9,328 nt of DNA from Gammaproteobacteria bacterium (GTDB lineage: Bacteria > Pseudomonadota > Gammaproteobacteria > Xanthomonadales > Xanthomonadaceae): NCBI GenBank assembly GCA_012510865.1, contig JAAZHF010000368.1:1-9328 (forward strand). The letters run 5' to 3'. The notes under the pieces are model-generated. The model worked only from the letters and a program-made list of their open reading frames with translations. It did no database searches and was not told the DNA's origin. Positions 1 through 6,251 of this stretch are shown here, piece by piece; position 1 is the first letter of the stretch, and the number at the start of each line of letters is the position of its first letter. A program made the translations under genes and the position numbers.

Positions 1-389
1 GCCGAGGTGCGCGTGATCAGCTCGTGGTTGGCCGCGTCGAGGTCGAAGCCGGCGGCCACGTCGAGGTCCCGCTGGGCGCGCAGGTTGGAGATCGCGCCGA
101 GGTCGAACACCGTCTGGCTCAGGTCCACGCCGACGCTGCGGCGTCGCGCGTCGCCCTCGACGCCGGCGGCATAGCTGCGGCTCAGCGAGGCGCTGCCGCT
201 GATCTGCGGCAGCAGCGCCGCGCGGGCCTGGACCCGGCCTTCGCGGGTGATGTCGCGGTTGGATTCGGAGATCGCCAGCTGCGTGTCGTTCCCGCGCGCC
301 AGCTCGTAGGTCTGCAGCAGGTCTTCTGCCGAAGCCGCGGCGGGCACCAGGGCGAGGAGGAGTGCGAGTGCGAGGGGGCGACGGGTCAT
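1..389 (-). CDS. tolC: TolC-family outer-membrane efflux channel, N-terminal part (cut by window edge)
   Basis: This would be the outer-membrane/periplasmic exit duct of a tripartite efflux or type I secretion system. About 129 codons are visible and the gene continues beyond base 1. The ATG at 389-387 opens a Sec signal peptide: MTRR, then a Leu/Ala-rich core, then a probable cleavage after the Ala-Ser-Ala near residue 21. The mature start EDLLQTYELAR matches the E. coli TolC pattern ENLMQVYQQAR, followed by a region equivalent to LLPQI and a segment SQTVFDLG like TolC's TQSIFD. A Shine-Dalgarno sequence AAGGA lies 8 bases before the ATG. The gene follows the PCMT-like gene by 25 bases on the same strand, so the two are probably co-transcribed. 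The nearby RND pump and adaptor suggest it serves them, but TolC proteins are often shared by several pumps. The C-terminal half is not seen, so intactness is unknown. Confidence 0.9.
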   Translation of the reverse strand, partial: MTRRPLALALLLALVPAAASAEDLLQTYELARGNDTQLAISESNRDITREGRVQARAALLPQISGSASLSRSYAAGVEGDARRRSVGVDLSQTVFDLGAISNLRAQRDLDVAAGFDLDAANHELITRTS

Positions 390-397
390 CAGGGGTG

Positions 398-402
398 TCC
401 TT
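398..402 (-). promoter_or_regulatory. Ribosome binding site of tolC
   Basis: AAGGA on the minus strand, 8 bases upstream of the tolC ATG, in the 25-base gap after the PCMT-like stop codon. It supports the chosen start and independent translation of tolC from an operon transcript. Confidence 0.6.
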
Positions 403-414
403 GTGGGGCGGCGG

Positions 415-1068
415 TCAAAGCGCGAACGCCGGCACTGGCGCCGCGCCCGCCAGGTAGGCGAGGTCGGTTTCGAACAGGGAGTCGATGCGCGCCCCGGCGG
501 CCTCGGCGTGCACCAGCACCGCCTCCATCGCCGGCAGCCGGCCGCGCACGATGAACATGCGGCCGCCCGGGCGCAGCCAGCCGAGGAAGCGCTCGGGGAT
601 GGCGTCGACGGCGCCGTTGACGCAGATGGCGTCGAACTGGCGGCCCGGCTCGCCGGCGAACGCGTCGGCGTGTTCGACCGTGACGTTGGTGGCACCCTGG
701 CCCAGCAGCGCCGCCTGTGCGGCCGCGGCCAGGTCGGCGTGGCGCTCGATGGACACCACAGAGCTCGCGAGGCGCCCGAGGCAGGCGGATACGTAGCCAC
801 TGCCGGTCCTGATCTCGAGCACGTCCTCGGAGCCGTCGAGGTCCAGCGCCTGCAGCGCGCGCCCGACGACCACCGGCTTCAGCATCGATTCGCCGTGGGC
901 AAGCGGCAGCGCGACGTCGGCATAGGCCAGCGTCTGCTTGCCGGCGGGCACGAAGGCTTCGCGTGGCATCCGCAGCAGCACGTCGAGCACGCGCGGTTCC
1001 AGCACCTCCCAGGGGCGGACCTGCTGCTCGACCATGGCTTCACGGGCTTTGGCGAAATCGAATGTCAT
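415..1068 (-). CDS. PCMT-like (protein-L-isoaspartate O-methyltransferase family) protein with altered motifs
   Basis: A 217-residue class I SAM-dependent methyltransferase of the PCMT family. True Pcm repairs isoaspartyl residues in aged cytoplasmic proteins. Visible are an N-terminal segment MVEQQVRPWEVLEPRVLDVL, then PREAFVP, motif I VLEIRTGSGY (about residues 83-92), an acidic post-I residue E108 in SIER, and motif II/III FDAICVNGA followed by LRPGGRMFIV. Two oddities stand out. The first Gly of the usual EIGTGSG is Arg87, and the TISQP segment that carries the catalytic Ser in E. coli Pcm reads ESMLKP here. I recall similar PCMT-like proteins beside tolC in Xanthomonadales and alphaproteobacteria, so this may be a distinct subfamily that does not repair isoaspartate. 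The ATG at 1068 is preferred: AGGT lies 9 bases upstream and the protein starts MTFDFAKAREAM like relatives. An ATG at 1104 has no ribosome site. The gene lies between tetR (106-base gap) and tolC (25-base gap). Family certain, activity unsure. Confidence 0.88.
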   Translation of the reverse strand: MTFDFAKAREAMVEQQVRPWEVLEPRVLDVLLRMPREAFVPAGKQTLAYADVALPLAHGESMLKPVVVGRALQALDLDGSEDVLEIRTGSGYVSACLGRLASSVVSIERHADLAAAAQAALLGQGATNVTVEHADAFAGEPGRQFDAICVNGAVDAIPERFLGWLRPGGRMFIVRGRLPAMEAVLVHAEAAGARIDSLFETDLAYLAGAAPVPAFAL

Positions 1069-1174
1069 GGCGTGGGGACCTGGCTGATCGAGGTGACCGG
1101 CCATTTTACGGTGAATCCGGGGGTTTGGCCGTGACAGGATCGCCCCGGCGGCTGAACGGCTTGAGTGCCGGAAG
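1069..1174. other. Gap between tetR and the PCMT-like gene
   Basis: A 106-base spacer on the minus-strand transcript. It is less GC-extreme than its surroundings and holds a TAAAAT hexamer (minus strand, about 1104-1109) that could be a -10 element, but I found no -35 at proper spacing. It also holds a 6-bp inverted repeat CGGCCA/TGGCCG at 1098-1103 and 1126-1131 with a 22-base loop. No T-tract terminator is visible, so tetR, the PCMT-like gene and tolC may be read through, or the latter two may have their own weak promoter here. Confidence 0.35.
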
Positions 1175-1843
1175 TCACCGGGCCTGCCGGCCCCCGCCGG
1201 CCGGGGCGTAGGCGCGCAGGAACACGTCGATCGCGGCCTGCACGTGCGCCTCGACGTCGAAGCCCTCCGGCGGTGCGCAGCCCATGACCAGGCGCGGGTG
1301 CACGTCGCCGCGGAGCAGCGCGAAGAACTGGGCGGCCGCGCGCGCGGTGTCCGGGATGTCGAGTTCGCCGGCGGCCGTGCGCCGCGCGAGCAGTTCCGCG
1401 AAGCCGGCCTGCAGCTTGCCCGCGCCCGCGCGCCAGAACATGTCCGGAAGGCCGGGCTCCGGGCGTTTCGGCGCGCACATCAGCCGGAAGCCCGAGACCG
1501 CCTCGGGCGAACTCATCAGCGCGTACAGCGCGCGCGCGATGCCTTCCAGGCGCGGGCGCAGGGGCGTCGTAGGCGCGGGCTTGAACAGCGCGTTCGGGAC
1601 CTGGACCTCGCAGTAGCGCTCGACCGCGGCGATGAACAGCGCGTCCTTGTCGCCGAAGTGGCTGTAGACCGTCAGCTTCGACACGCCGGCGCGGTTGGCG
1701 ATCTGGTCCATGCTCACGCCTTCGAAGCCGTGTTCCAGGAACAGGTCCTCGGCGGCCTCGAGGATGGCGGCACGCTTGGCGGGATCCTTCGGACGTCCCG
1801 GAGCAGGCCGCGGACGGGCCGGACTTTCGGAGGGCATCGACAT
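1175..1843 (-). CDS. TetR/AcrR-family transcriptional regulator (AefR-like)
   Basis: A 222-residue DNA-binding regulator, most likely a ligand-released repressor of the divergent efflux genes. After a Pro/Arg-rich N-terminal tail, the TetR helix-turn-helix domain spans about residues 24-70: AAILEAAEDLFLEHGFEGVS, then MDQIANRAGVSKLTVYSHFG and DKDALF, with the typical GVSKLTVYSHF recognition helix. The C-terminal ligand domain contains FRLMCAPK, a Trp/Phe-rich stretch near FWRAGAGKL and AAQFFALLRGDVHP, resembling the TetR_C_7/AefR type. Length is usual for the family. The ATG at 1843 is used; a second ATG two codons inside (1837) is equally possible, and neither has a clear Shine-Dalgarno sequence. 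The gene is divergent from the adaptor gene with only 81 bases between starts, the classic layout for a repressor controlling its neighbour and itself. The ligand is unknown. Confidence 0.93.
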   Translation of the reverse strand: MSMPSESPARPRPAPGRPKDPAKRAAILEAAEDLFLEHGFEGVSMDQIANRAGVSKLTVYSHFGDKDALFIAAVERYCEVQVPNALFKPAPTTPLRPRLEGIARALYALMSSPEAVSGFRLMCAPKRPEPGLPDMFWRAGAGKLQAGFAELLARRTAAGELDIPDTARAAAQFFALLRGDVHPRLVMGCAPPEGFDVEAHVQAAIDVFLRAYAPAGGGRQAR

Positions 1844-1851
1844 CGGAATAC

Positions 1852-1880
1852 TGGACCCAGGAGTTTGGTAACGATAGCAT
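1852..1880 (+). promoter_or_regulatory. Candidate promoter of the adaptor-RND operon
   Basis: TGGACC (1852-1857, 4 of 6 to the -35 consensus), a 17-base spacer, then TAGCAT (1875-1880, 4 of 6 to the -10 consensus). The start of transcription would fall near 1887, about 38 bases before the GTG start. Judged by eye only; matches of this quality can occur by chance. Confidence 0.3.
1871..1879 (-). promoter_or_regulatory. Candidate extended -10 of tetR
   Basis: The minus strand reads TGCTATCGT, an extended -10 form (TG, one base, then TATCGT). No good -35 is visible, which extended -10 promoters tolerate. Transcription would start about 20 bases before the tetR ATG. It overlaps the candidate -10 of the opposite promoter. 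Confidence 0.25.
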
Positions 1881-1912
1881 TCGCCGCTCCACGCAGGGCC
1901 CGTGGCCCGTAC

Positions 1913-1917
1913 AGGAG
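1913..1917 (+). promoter_or_regulatory. Ribosome binding site of the membrane-fusion protein (decides the GTG start)
   Basis: AGGAG, 7 bases before the GTG at 1925. The next in-frame ATG (1952) has no such site and would remove the basic part of the signal peptide, so GTG is the better start. Confidence 0.65.
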
Positions 1918-1924
1918 CACGGCC

Positions 1925-3037
1925 GTGCCAGCCTTGCGCAAGATCCTCCCGATGGGCCTCGCCGGCGTGGCGCTTGTGCTGGCTTCCTGCGGCGGCGAAC
2001 CGGCCGGGGAGCCTCCCGCACGGCCCGTCCTGGTCGCCCGGCCCGAGTCCGCGCCGGGCGTCGCCCGCAGCTTCCCCGGCGAGGTCCGCGCGCGCGAGGA
2101 AAGCCCGCTCGCGTTCCGCGTCGGCGGCGAGCTGGTCCGCCGCGAGGTCGACGTCGGCGACCGCGTCTCGCGCGGCCAGCTGCTGGCGGTGCTGGATCCC
2201 GGTGACTTCGAGGCCCAGGCGCGTGCCGCCGAGGCCCGCCTCTCCGCGGCCGAGGCCGAACTCTCGCGCGCCGCCGCCGAACGCGCGCGCTACTCCGCCC
2301 TGGTCGGGGACCGGCTGGTGAGCCGGTCCGCCTACGAGGCCCAGGAGGCCGCCTGGCGCGCCGCCGAAGGCCAGGCCCGCGCCGCGCGCGCCCAGGTCGA
2401 AGTGGCGCGCAACCAGGCCGGCTACGCCGCGCTGCGCGCGCCGGCCGACGGCGTGATCGCCGGTCGCCACGCCGAGGCCGGGCAGGTGGTCGCCGCGGGG
2501 CAGGCGGTGTTCACCCTCGCCGCGGACGGCGGCCGCGAGGTCGCGATCGCGCTGCCCGAAGGCGAGGTCGGCGAGCATGCGGTCGGCGATGTCGTCGAGG
2601 TCGAACTCTGGACCTCCCCGGGCGAGCGCCTGCGCGGACGCTTCCGCGAGATCTCGCCCGCCGCCGACCCGGCGGCGCGCACCTATGCCGCGCGCGTGGC
2701 GCTCGACGGCGACGCCGCCGACCGGGTCGCCATCGGCCAGAGCGCCACCGTGCATGCCGCGCCCGGCGACGTTCCGCTGACGGTTCCCCTGTCCGCCGTG
2801 CAGCAGGCCGGGGACGGCCGGCCCGCGGTCTGGGTGTTCGCGGACGGCCGGGTGCGCGCGGTCCCGGTGCGGACCGGGGCCTTCGGCGCGGAGCGGGTGC
2901 CGGTGACCTCCGGGATTTCGGCCGACGACTGGGTGGTGGTCGCCGGCGGCCACCTGCTGCGCGAGGGCCAGGAGGCGCGGGCGGTCGACCGCCGGAACCG
3001 ACCCGTGGCGCCGGGCGCGCCGGATCCCCGCCCGTGA
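1925..3037 (+). CDS. RND efflux periplasmic adaptor (membrane-fusion) lipoprotein
   Basis: A 370-residue HlyD/AcrA-type adaptor that would join the inner-membrane RND pump to the TolC channel. The GTG start gives a short lipoprotein signal: basic residues LRK at 4-6, a hydrophobic core, and lipobox LASC with Cys22 as the expected lipid-anchored residue, followed by a Gly/Glu/Pro linker. The first half of the lipoyl/barrel-sandwich domain includes FRVGGELVRREVDVGDRVSR and GQLLAVLD. Next comes an Ala/Arg/Glu-rich alpha-hairpin (about residues 98-163), then the second lipoyl half ALRAPADGVIAGRHAEAGQV. Beta-barrel and membrane-proximal domains follow, with ISPAADPAARTYAARVAL as a typical adaptor signature. 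Length is normal. It is followed after 10 bases by the RND gene, so the two form an operon, presumably repressed by the divergent TetR protein. Confidence 0.93.
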   Translation: MPALRKILPMGLAGVALVLASCGGEPAGEPPARPVLVARPESAPGVARSFPGEVRAREESPLAFRVGGELVRREVDVGDRVSRGQLLAVLDPGDFEAQARAAEARLSAAEAELSRAAAERARYSALVGDRLVSRSAYEAQEAAWRAAEGQARAARAQVEVARNQAGYAALRAPADGVIAGRHAEAGQVVAAGQAVFTLAADGGREVAIALPEGEVGEHAVGDVVEVELWTSPGERLRGRFREISPAADPAARTYAARVALDGDAADRVAIGQSATVHAAPGDVPLTVPLSAVQQAGDGRPAVWVFADGRVRAVPVRTGAFGAERVPVTSGISADDWVVVAGGHLLREGQEARAVDRRNRPVAPGAPDPRP

Positions 3038-3047
3038 CCGCCTCCCC

Positions 3048-6000
3048 ATGAGATCCGCCCCGCGGTTCAACCTGTCCGAGTGGGCCCTGCGCAACCGCGC
3101 CCTGGTGCTGTACGTGATGCTGGTGTCGGCCCTGGTCGGCGCCTGGTCGTACATGCAGCTGGGACAGTCCGAGGACCCGCCCTTCACCTTCAAGGCCATG
3201 GTGGTGCGCACGCTCTGGCCGGGCGCCTCGGCCGAGGAGGTGGCGCGCCAGGTCACCGATCGGGTCGAGCGCGCGCTGATGGAGACCGGCCGCTACGAAA
3301 TGATCCGCTCGTACTCCCGTCCGGGCGAGTCGCAGGTGATCTTCATGGCCGCCGACGCGCTGCCCTCGCGCGACGTGCCGGAGCTCTGGTACCAGGTGCG
3401 CAAGAAGGTCGGCGACATCCGCGCCACCCTGCCGGCGGAGGCGATCGGCCCCTTCTTCAACGACGAGTTCGGCGACACCTTCGGCAACATCTACGCGCTC
3501 ACCGGGGAAGGCTTCGACTACGCGGTGCTGGAGGACTATGCCGAGCGCATCGAACTGGAGCTGCAGCGCCTGCCCGACGTCGGCAAGGTCGAGCTGATCG
3601 GGCTGCAGGACGAAAAGATCTGGATCGAGGCCGGGAACGCCAGGCTGGCCCTGCTCGGCGTGCCGCTCGCGGCGCTGCTGGCGGCGCTGCCGGCGCAGAA
3701 TGCGGTCGCCCCGGCCGGCTTCGTCGAGACCGGCACCGAACGCGTGCAGCTGCGCGTGGACGGTGCCTTCCGCTCCGTGGACGAGATCCGCGCGCTGCCG
3801 GTGCGCGTCGGCGACCGCACGCTGCGGCTCGGCGACGTCGCCGAGGTGAGGCGGGGCTTCGCCGACCCGGCCGCGCCGCGGATGCGGTTCATGGGCGAGG
3901 ACGCGATCGGCATCGGCGTGGCGCTGCGCGAGGGCGGCGACATCCTCGGCCTCGGCGGGACGCTCGCCGCCGAGGCGCAGCGCCTGCGTGCGTCGCTCCC
4001 AGTGGGCATGGAGCTGCGCAAGGTCTCCGACCAGCCAGCGGCGGTGCGCGAGTCGGTGGGCGAGTTCGTGAAGGTGCTGGCGGAGGCGGTGGTGATCGTC
4101 CTCCTGGTCTGCTTCTTCTCGCTCGGCCTGCGGACCGGCCTCGTGGTGGCGGTGTCGATCCCGCTGGTGCTGGCGATGACCTTCGCGCTGATGCACTGGT
4201 TCGGGATCGGCCTGCACAAGGTGTCCCTGGGCGCGCTGGTGCTGGCCCTCGGGCTGCTGGTCGACGACGCCATCATCGCGATCGAGATGATGGCCATCCG
4301 CATGGAGCAGGGCGACGGCCGGATGGCCGCGGCCAGCCATGCCTGGTCGCACACCGCCTTCCCCATGCTGACCGGCACCCTGGTGACCGCCGCCGGCTTC
4401 CTGCCGATCGCGACCGCGGCCTCTTCGGTCGGCGAGTACACCCGCTCCCTGTTCCAGGTGGTCACGATCGCGCTGGTGGTGTCGTGGATCGCCGCGGTGC
4501 TGTTCATCCCCTGGCTGGGCGACCGGATGCTGCCGGATCCACGCCGCCGGCCGGCGCCGCCCCTGCTGCTACGCCTGCGCGCGCGCCTGGGCCTGCCGCC
4601 GACAGCGTCCGGCGGCGGGCACGGCAGCGCGGGACACGACCCGTACCAGACCGCGTTCTACCGGCGGCTGCGCAGGCTGCTGGAGCGCTGCCTGGCCCAC
4701 CGCTGGCTGGTCATCGCGGCGACCGTGGCGCTGCTCTTGCTCTCGCTGCTCGCCTTCCGGTTCGTGCTGCAGCAGTTCTTCCCCGACTCGCAGCGGCTCG
4801 AACTGATGGTCGACATGGAGCTGGCGGAGGGCAGTTCGCTGAAGGCGACCACCGATGCCGCGCTGCGCCTCGAATCGCTGCTCGCGGCCAGGGACGGGAT
4901 CGACAGCCACGTCGCCTACATCGGCAGCGGCTCGCCTCGCTTCTACCTGCCGCTCGACCAGCAGCTGCCGCAGGCCAACCTCGCGCAGTTCGTGGTGCTG
5001 GCGCGCGACATCGAGGCCCGCGAGCGGCTGCGCGACTGGCTCATGGAGGACGTGGCGCCGCTGTTCCCGGAGCTGCAGCTGCGCGTGACGCGCCTGGAGA
5101 ACGGCCCGCCGGTCGGCTACCCGGTCCAGTTCCGGGTGTCGGGCGAACACGCCGGCCAGGCCCGCGCCATCGCCCGGCAGGTGGCCGACCGGGTGCGCGC
5201 GAATCCTCACGTGGCCAACGTCAACCTCGACTGGGACGAGCCCAGCAAGGTGGTGCGCCTCGTGGTCGACCAGGAGCGGGCGAGGGTGCTCGGCGTGGAC
5301 TCGAGGCAGCTGGCGCGCTTCCTTTCCTCCTCGCTGTCCGGGCAGTCGGTCAGCGTGTACCGCGAGGGCAACGAGCTGGTCGAGGTGCTGATGCGGGGAC
5401 CGGCCGACGAGCGGGGCTCGCTCGAACGGCTCGGCAGCCTCGCGCTGCCCGGTGCCGCCGGGCCGGTGCCGCTGTCGCAGGTGGCGCGCCTGGAGTACGC
5501 GTTCGAGGACGGCATCATCTGGCACCGCGACCGCCTGCCCACGGTCACCGTGCGCGCCGATGTCCGCGGAGGCGCCATGCCGGCGTCGGTGGTGGCCGGG
5601 ATCCTGCCCGGGCTCGAGGACATCCGCGCCGCGCTGCCGCCGGGCTACCTGCTGGAGACCGGCGGCACGATGGAGGATTCGGCGCGCGGCCAGGACTCGA
5701 TCCGCGCGGGGATGCCGCTGTTCCTGTTCGTCGTGGCGACCCTCCTGATGCTGCAGCTGCGGAGCTTCGCGCGCAGCCTGCTGGTGCTGGCGACGGCGCC
5801 GCTCGGCCTGGTCGGCGCGGTGCTGTTCCTGCTGGTCTTCCGGGTGCCGTTCGGCTTCGTGGCGCTGCTGGGGACGATCGCGCTCGCGGGCATGGTGATG
5901 CGCAACTCGATCATCCTGGTCGACCAGATCCAGCAGGACATCGACGCCGGCAACGCGCGCTGCGACGCCGTTGTCGACGCCACGGTGCGTCGCTTCTGCC

Positions 6001-6251
6001 CTATCGTGCTCACCGCGCTCACGGCGATCCTGGCCACGGTGCCGCTGTCGCGCAGCGTCTTCTTCGGGCCGATGGCGGTGGCGATCATGGGCGGCCTGAC
6101 GGTGGCCACGGTGCTGACGCTGCTGTTCGTGCCGGCGCTGTACGCGGCATGGTTCCGCGTGCGGCGCGACGAACCGGCGCCGGGCGCGGCGGCCCTGCCT
6201 CAGGCGGCGTCGAGCACCTCGGCGCGGGGTCCGGCCACCGGCGAGACGTAG
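3048..6251 (+). CDS. RND multidrug efflux pump, inner-membrane permease (HAE1/AcrB-like)
   Basis: A 1067-residue proton-driven RND pump, the motor of the tripartite system. The layout is standard: TM1 about residues 16-36, a periplasmic porter loop, TM2-6 about 340-488, TM7 about 550-570, a second porter loop, and TM8-12 about 886-1040. The proton-relay Asp pair is D406/D407 in LVDDAIIAIEMM (AcrB D407/D408). In TM10 the position of AcrB Lys940 is Arg952 in GMVMRNSIILVDQ. TM11 has RRFCPIVLTALTAIL with the conserved Arg and Thr. Between TM6 and TM7 lies a Pro/Arg/Gly-rich loop (about 495-535) that seems longer than usual. The start has no Shine-Dalgarno sequence and lies 10 bases after the adaptor stop, so translation may be coupled. 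The C-terminal tail after TM12 is poorly conserved in style, and its last 17 codons overlap the convergent homoserine kinase gene. Substrates cannot be told from sequence. Confidence 0.94.
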   Translation: MRSAPRFNLSEWALRNRALVLYVMLVSALVGAWSYMQLGQSEDPPFTFKAMVVRTLWPGASAEEVARQVTDRVERALMETGRYEMIRSYSRPGESQVIFMAADALPSRDVPELWYQVRKKVGDIRATLPAEAIGPFFNDEFGDTFGNIYALTGEGFDYAVLEDYAERIELELQRLPDVGKVELIGLQDEKIWIEAGNARLALLGVPLAALLAALPAQNAVAPAGFVETGTERVQLRVDGAFRSVDEIRALPVRVGDRTLRLGDVAEVRRGFADPAAPRMRFMGEDAIGIGVALREGGDILGLGGTLAAEAQRLRASLPVGMELRKVSDQPAAVRESVGEFVKVLAEAVVIVLLVCFFSLGLRTGLVVAVSIPLVLAMTFALMHWFGIGLHKVSLGALVLALGLLVDDAIIAIEMMAIRMEQGDGRMAAASHAWSHTAFPMLTGTLVTAAGFLPIATAASSVGEYTRSLFQVVTIALVVSWIAAVLFIPWLGDRMLPDPRRRPAPPLLLRLRARLGLPPTASGGGHGSAGHDPYQTAFYRRLRRLLERCLAHRWLVIAATVALLLLSLLAFRFVLQQFFPDSQRLELMVDMELAEGSSLKATTDAALRLESLLAARDGIDSHVAYIGSGSPRFYLPLDQQLPQANLAQFVVLARDIEARERLRDWLMEDVAPLFPELQLRVTRLENGPPVGYPVQFRVSGEHAGQARAIARQVADRVRANPHVANVNLDWDEPSKVVRLVVDQERARVLGVDSRQLARFLSSSLSGQSVSVYREGNELVEVLMRGPADERGSLERLGSLALPGAAGPVPLSQVARLEYAFEDGIIWHRDRLPTVTVRADVRGGAMPASVVAGILPGLEDIRAALPPGYLLETGGTMEDSARGQDSIRAGMPLFLFVVATLLMLQLRSFARSLLVLATAPLGLVGAVLFLLVFRVPFGFVALLGTIALAGMVMRNSIILVDQIQQDIDAGNARCDAVVDATVRRFCPIVLTALTAILATVPLSRSVFFGPMAVAIMGGLTVATVLTLLFVPALYAAWFRVRRDEPAPGAAALPQAASSTSARGPATGET

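Larger units (their letters stand above)
1844..1924. promoter_or_regulatory. Divergent control region between tetR and the efflux operon
   Basis: 81 bases separate the two divergent start codons. The segment 1861-1892 is clearly more AT-rich than its surroundings, as expected of promoters. Candidate -10 elements for both directions overlap here (listed separately), so one bound TetR dimer could block both. I found no long convincing operator palindrome: CTGG-AC-CCAG at 1851-1860 has only 4-base arms. Confidence 0.5.

Noticed and set aside
24..554. Plus-strand open frame opposite tolC and the PCMT-like gene
   Set aside because: Low-complexity translation antisense to two recognised genes.
1098..1131. 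Inverted repeat CGGCCA/TGGCCG before the PCMT-like gene
   Set aside because: 6-base arms with a 22-base loop are expected often by chance in such GC-rich DNA; not enough to call an operator or terminator.
1185..1205. GCCGGC-type stem at the 3' end of tetR as a terminator
   Set aside because: It lies inside the coding region and no T-run follows on the minus strand.
1844..3256. Possible N-terminal extension of the TetR protein far upstream
   Set aside because: The frame stays open, but the sequence is antisense to the adaptor gene and unlike any TetR tail; the family-like start is at 1843.
2511..4352. 613-codon minus-strand open frame opposite the adaptor and RND genes
   Set aside because: Same GC shadow effect: repetitive His/Gln/Arg-rich translation without domains, antisense to recognised genes.
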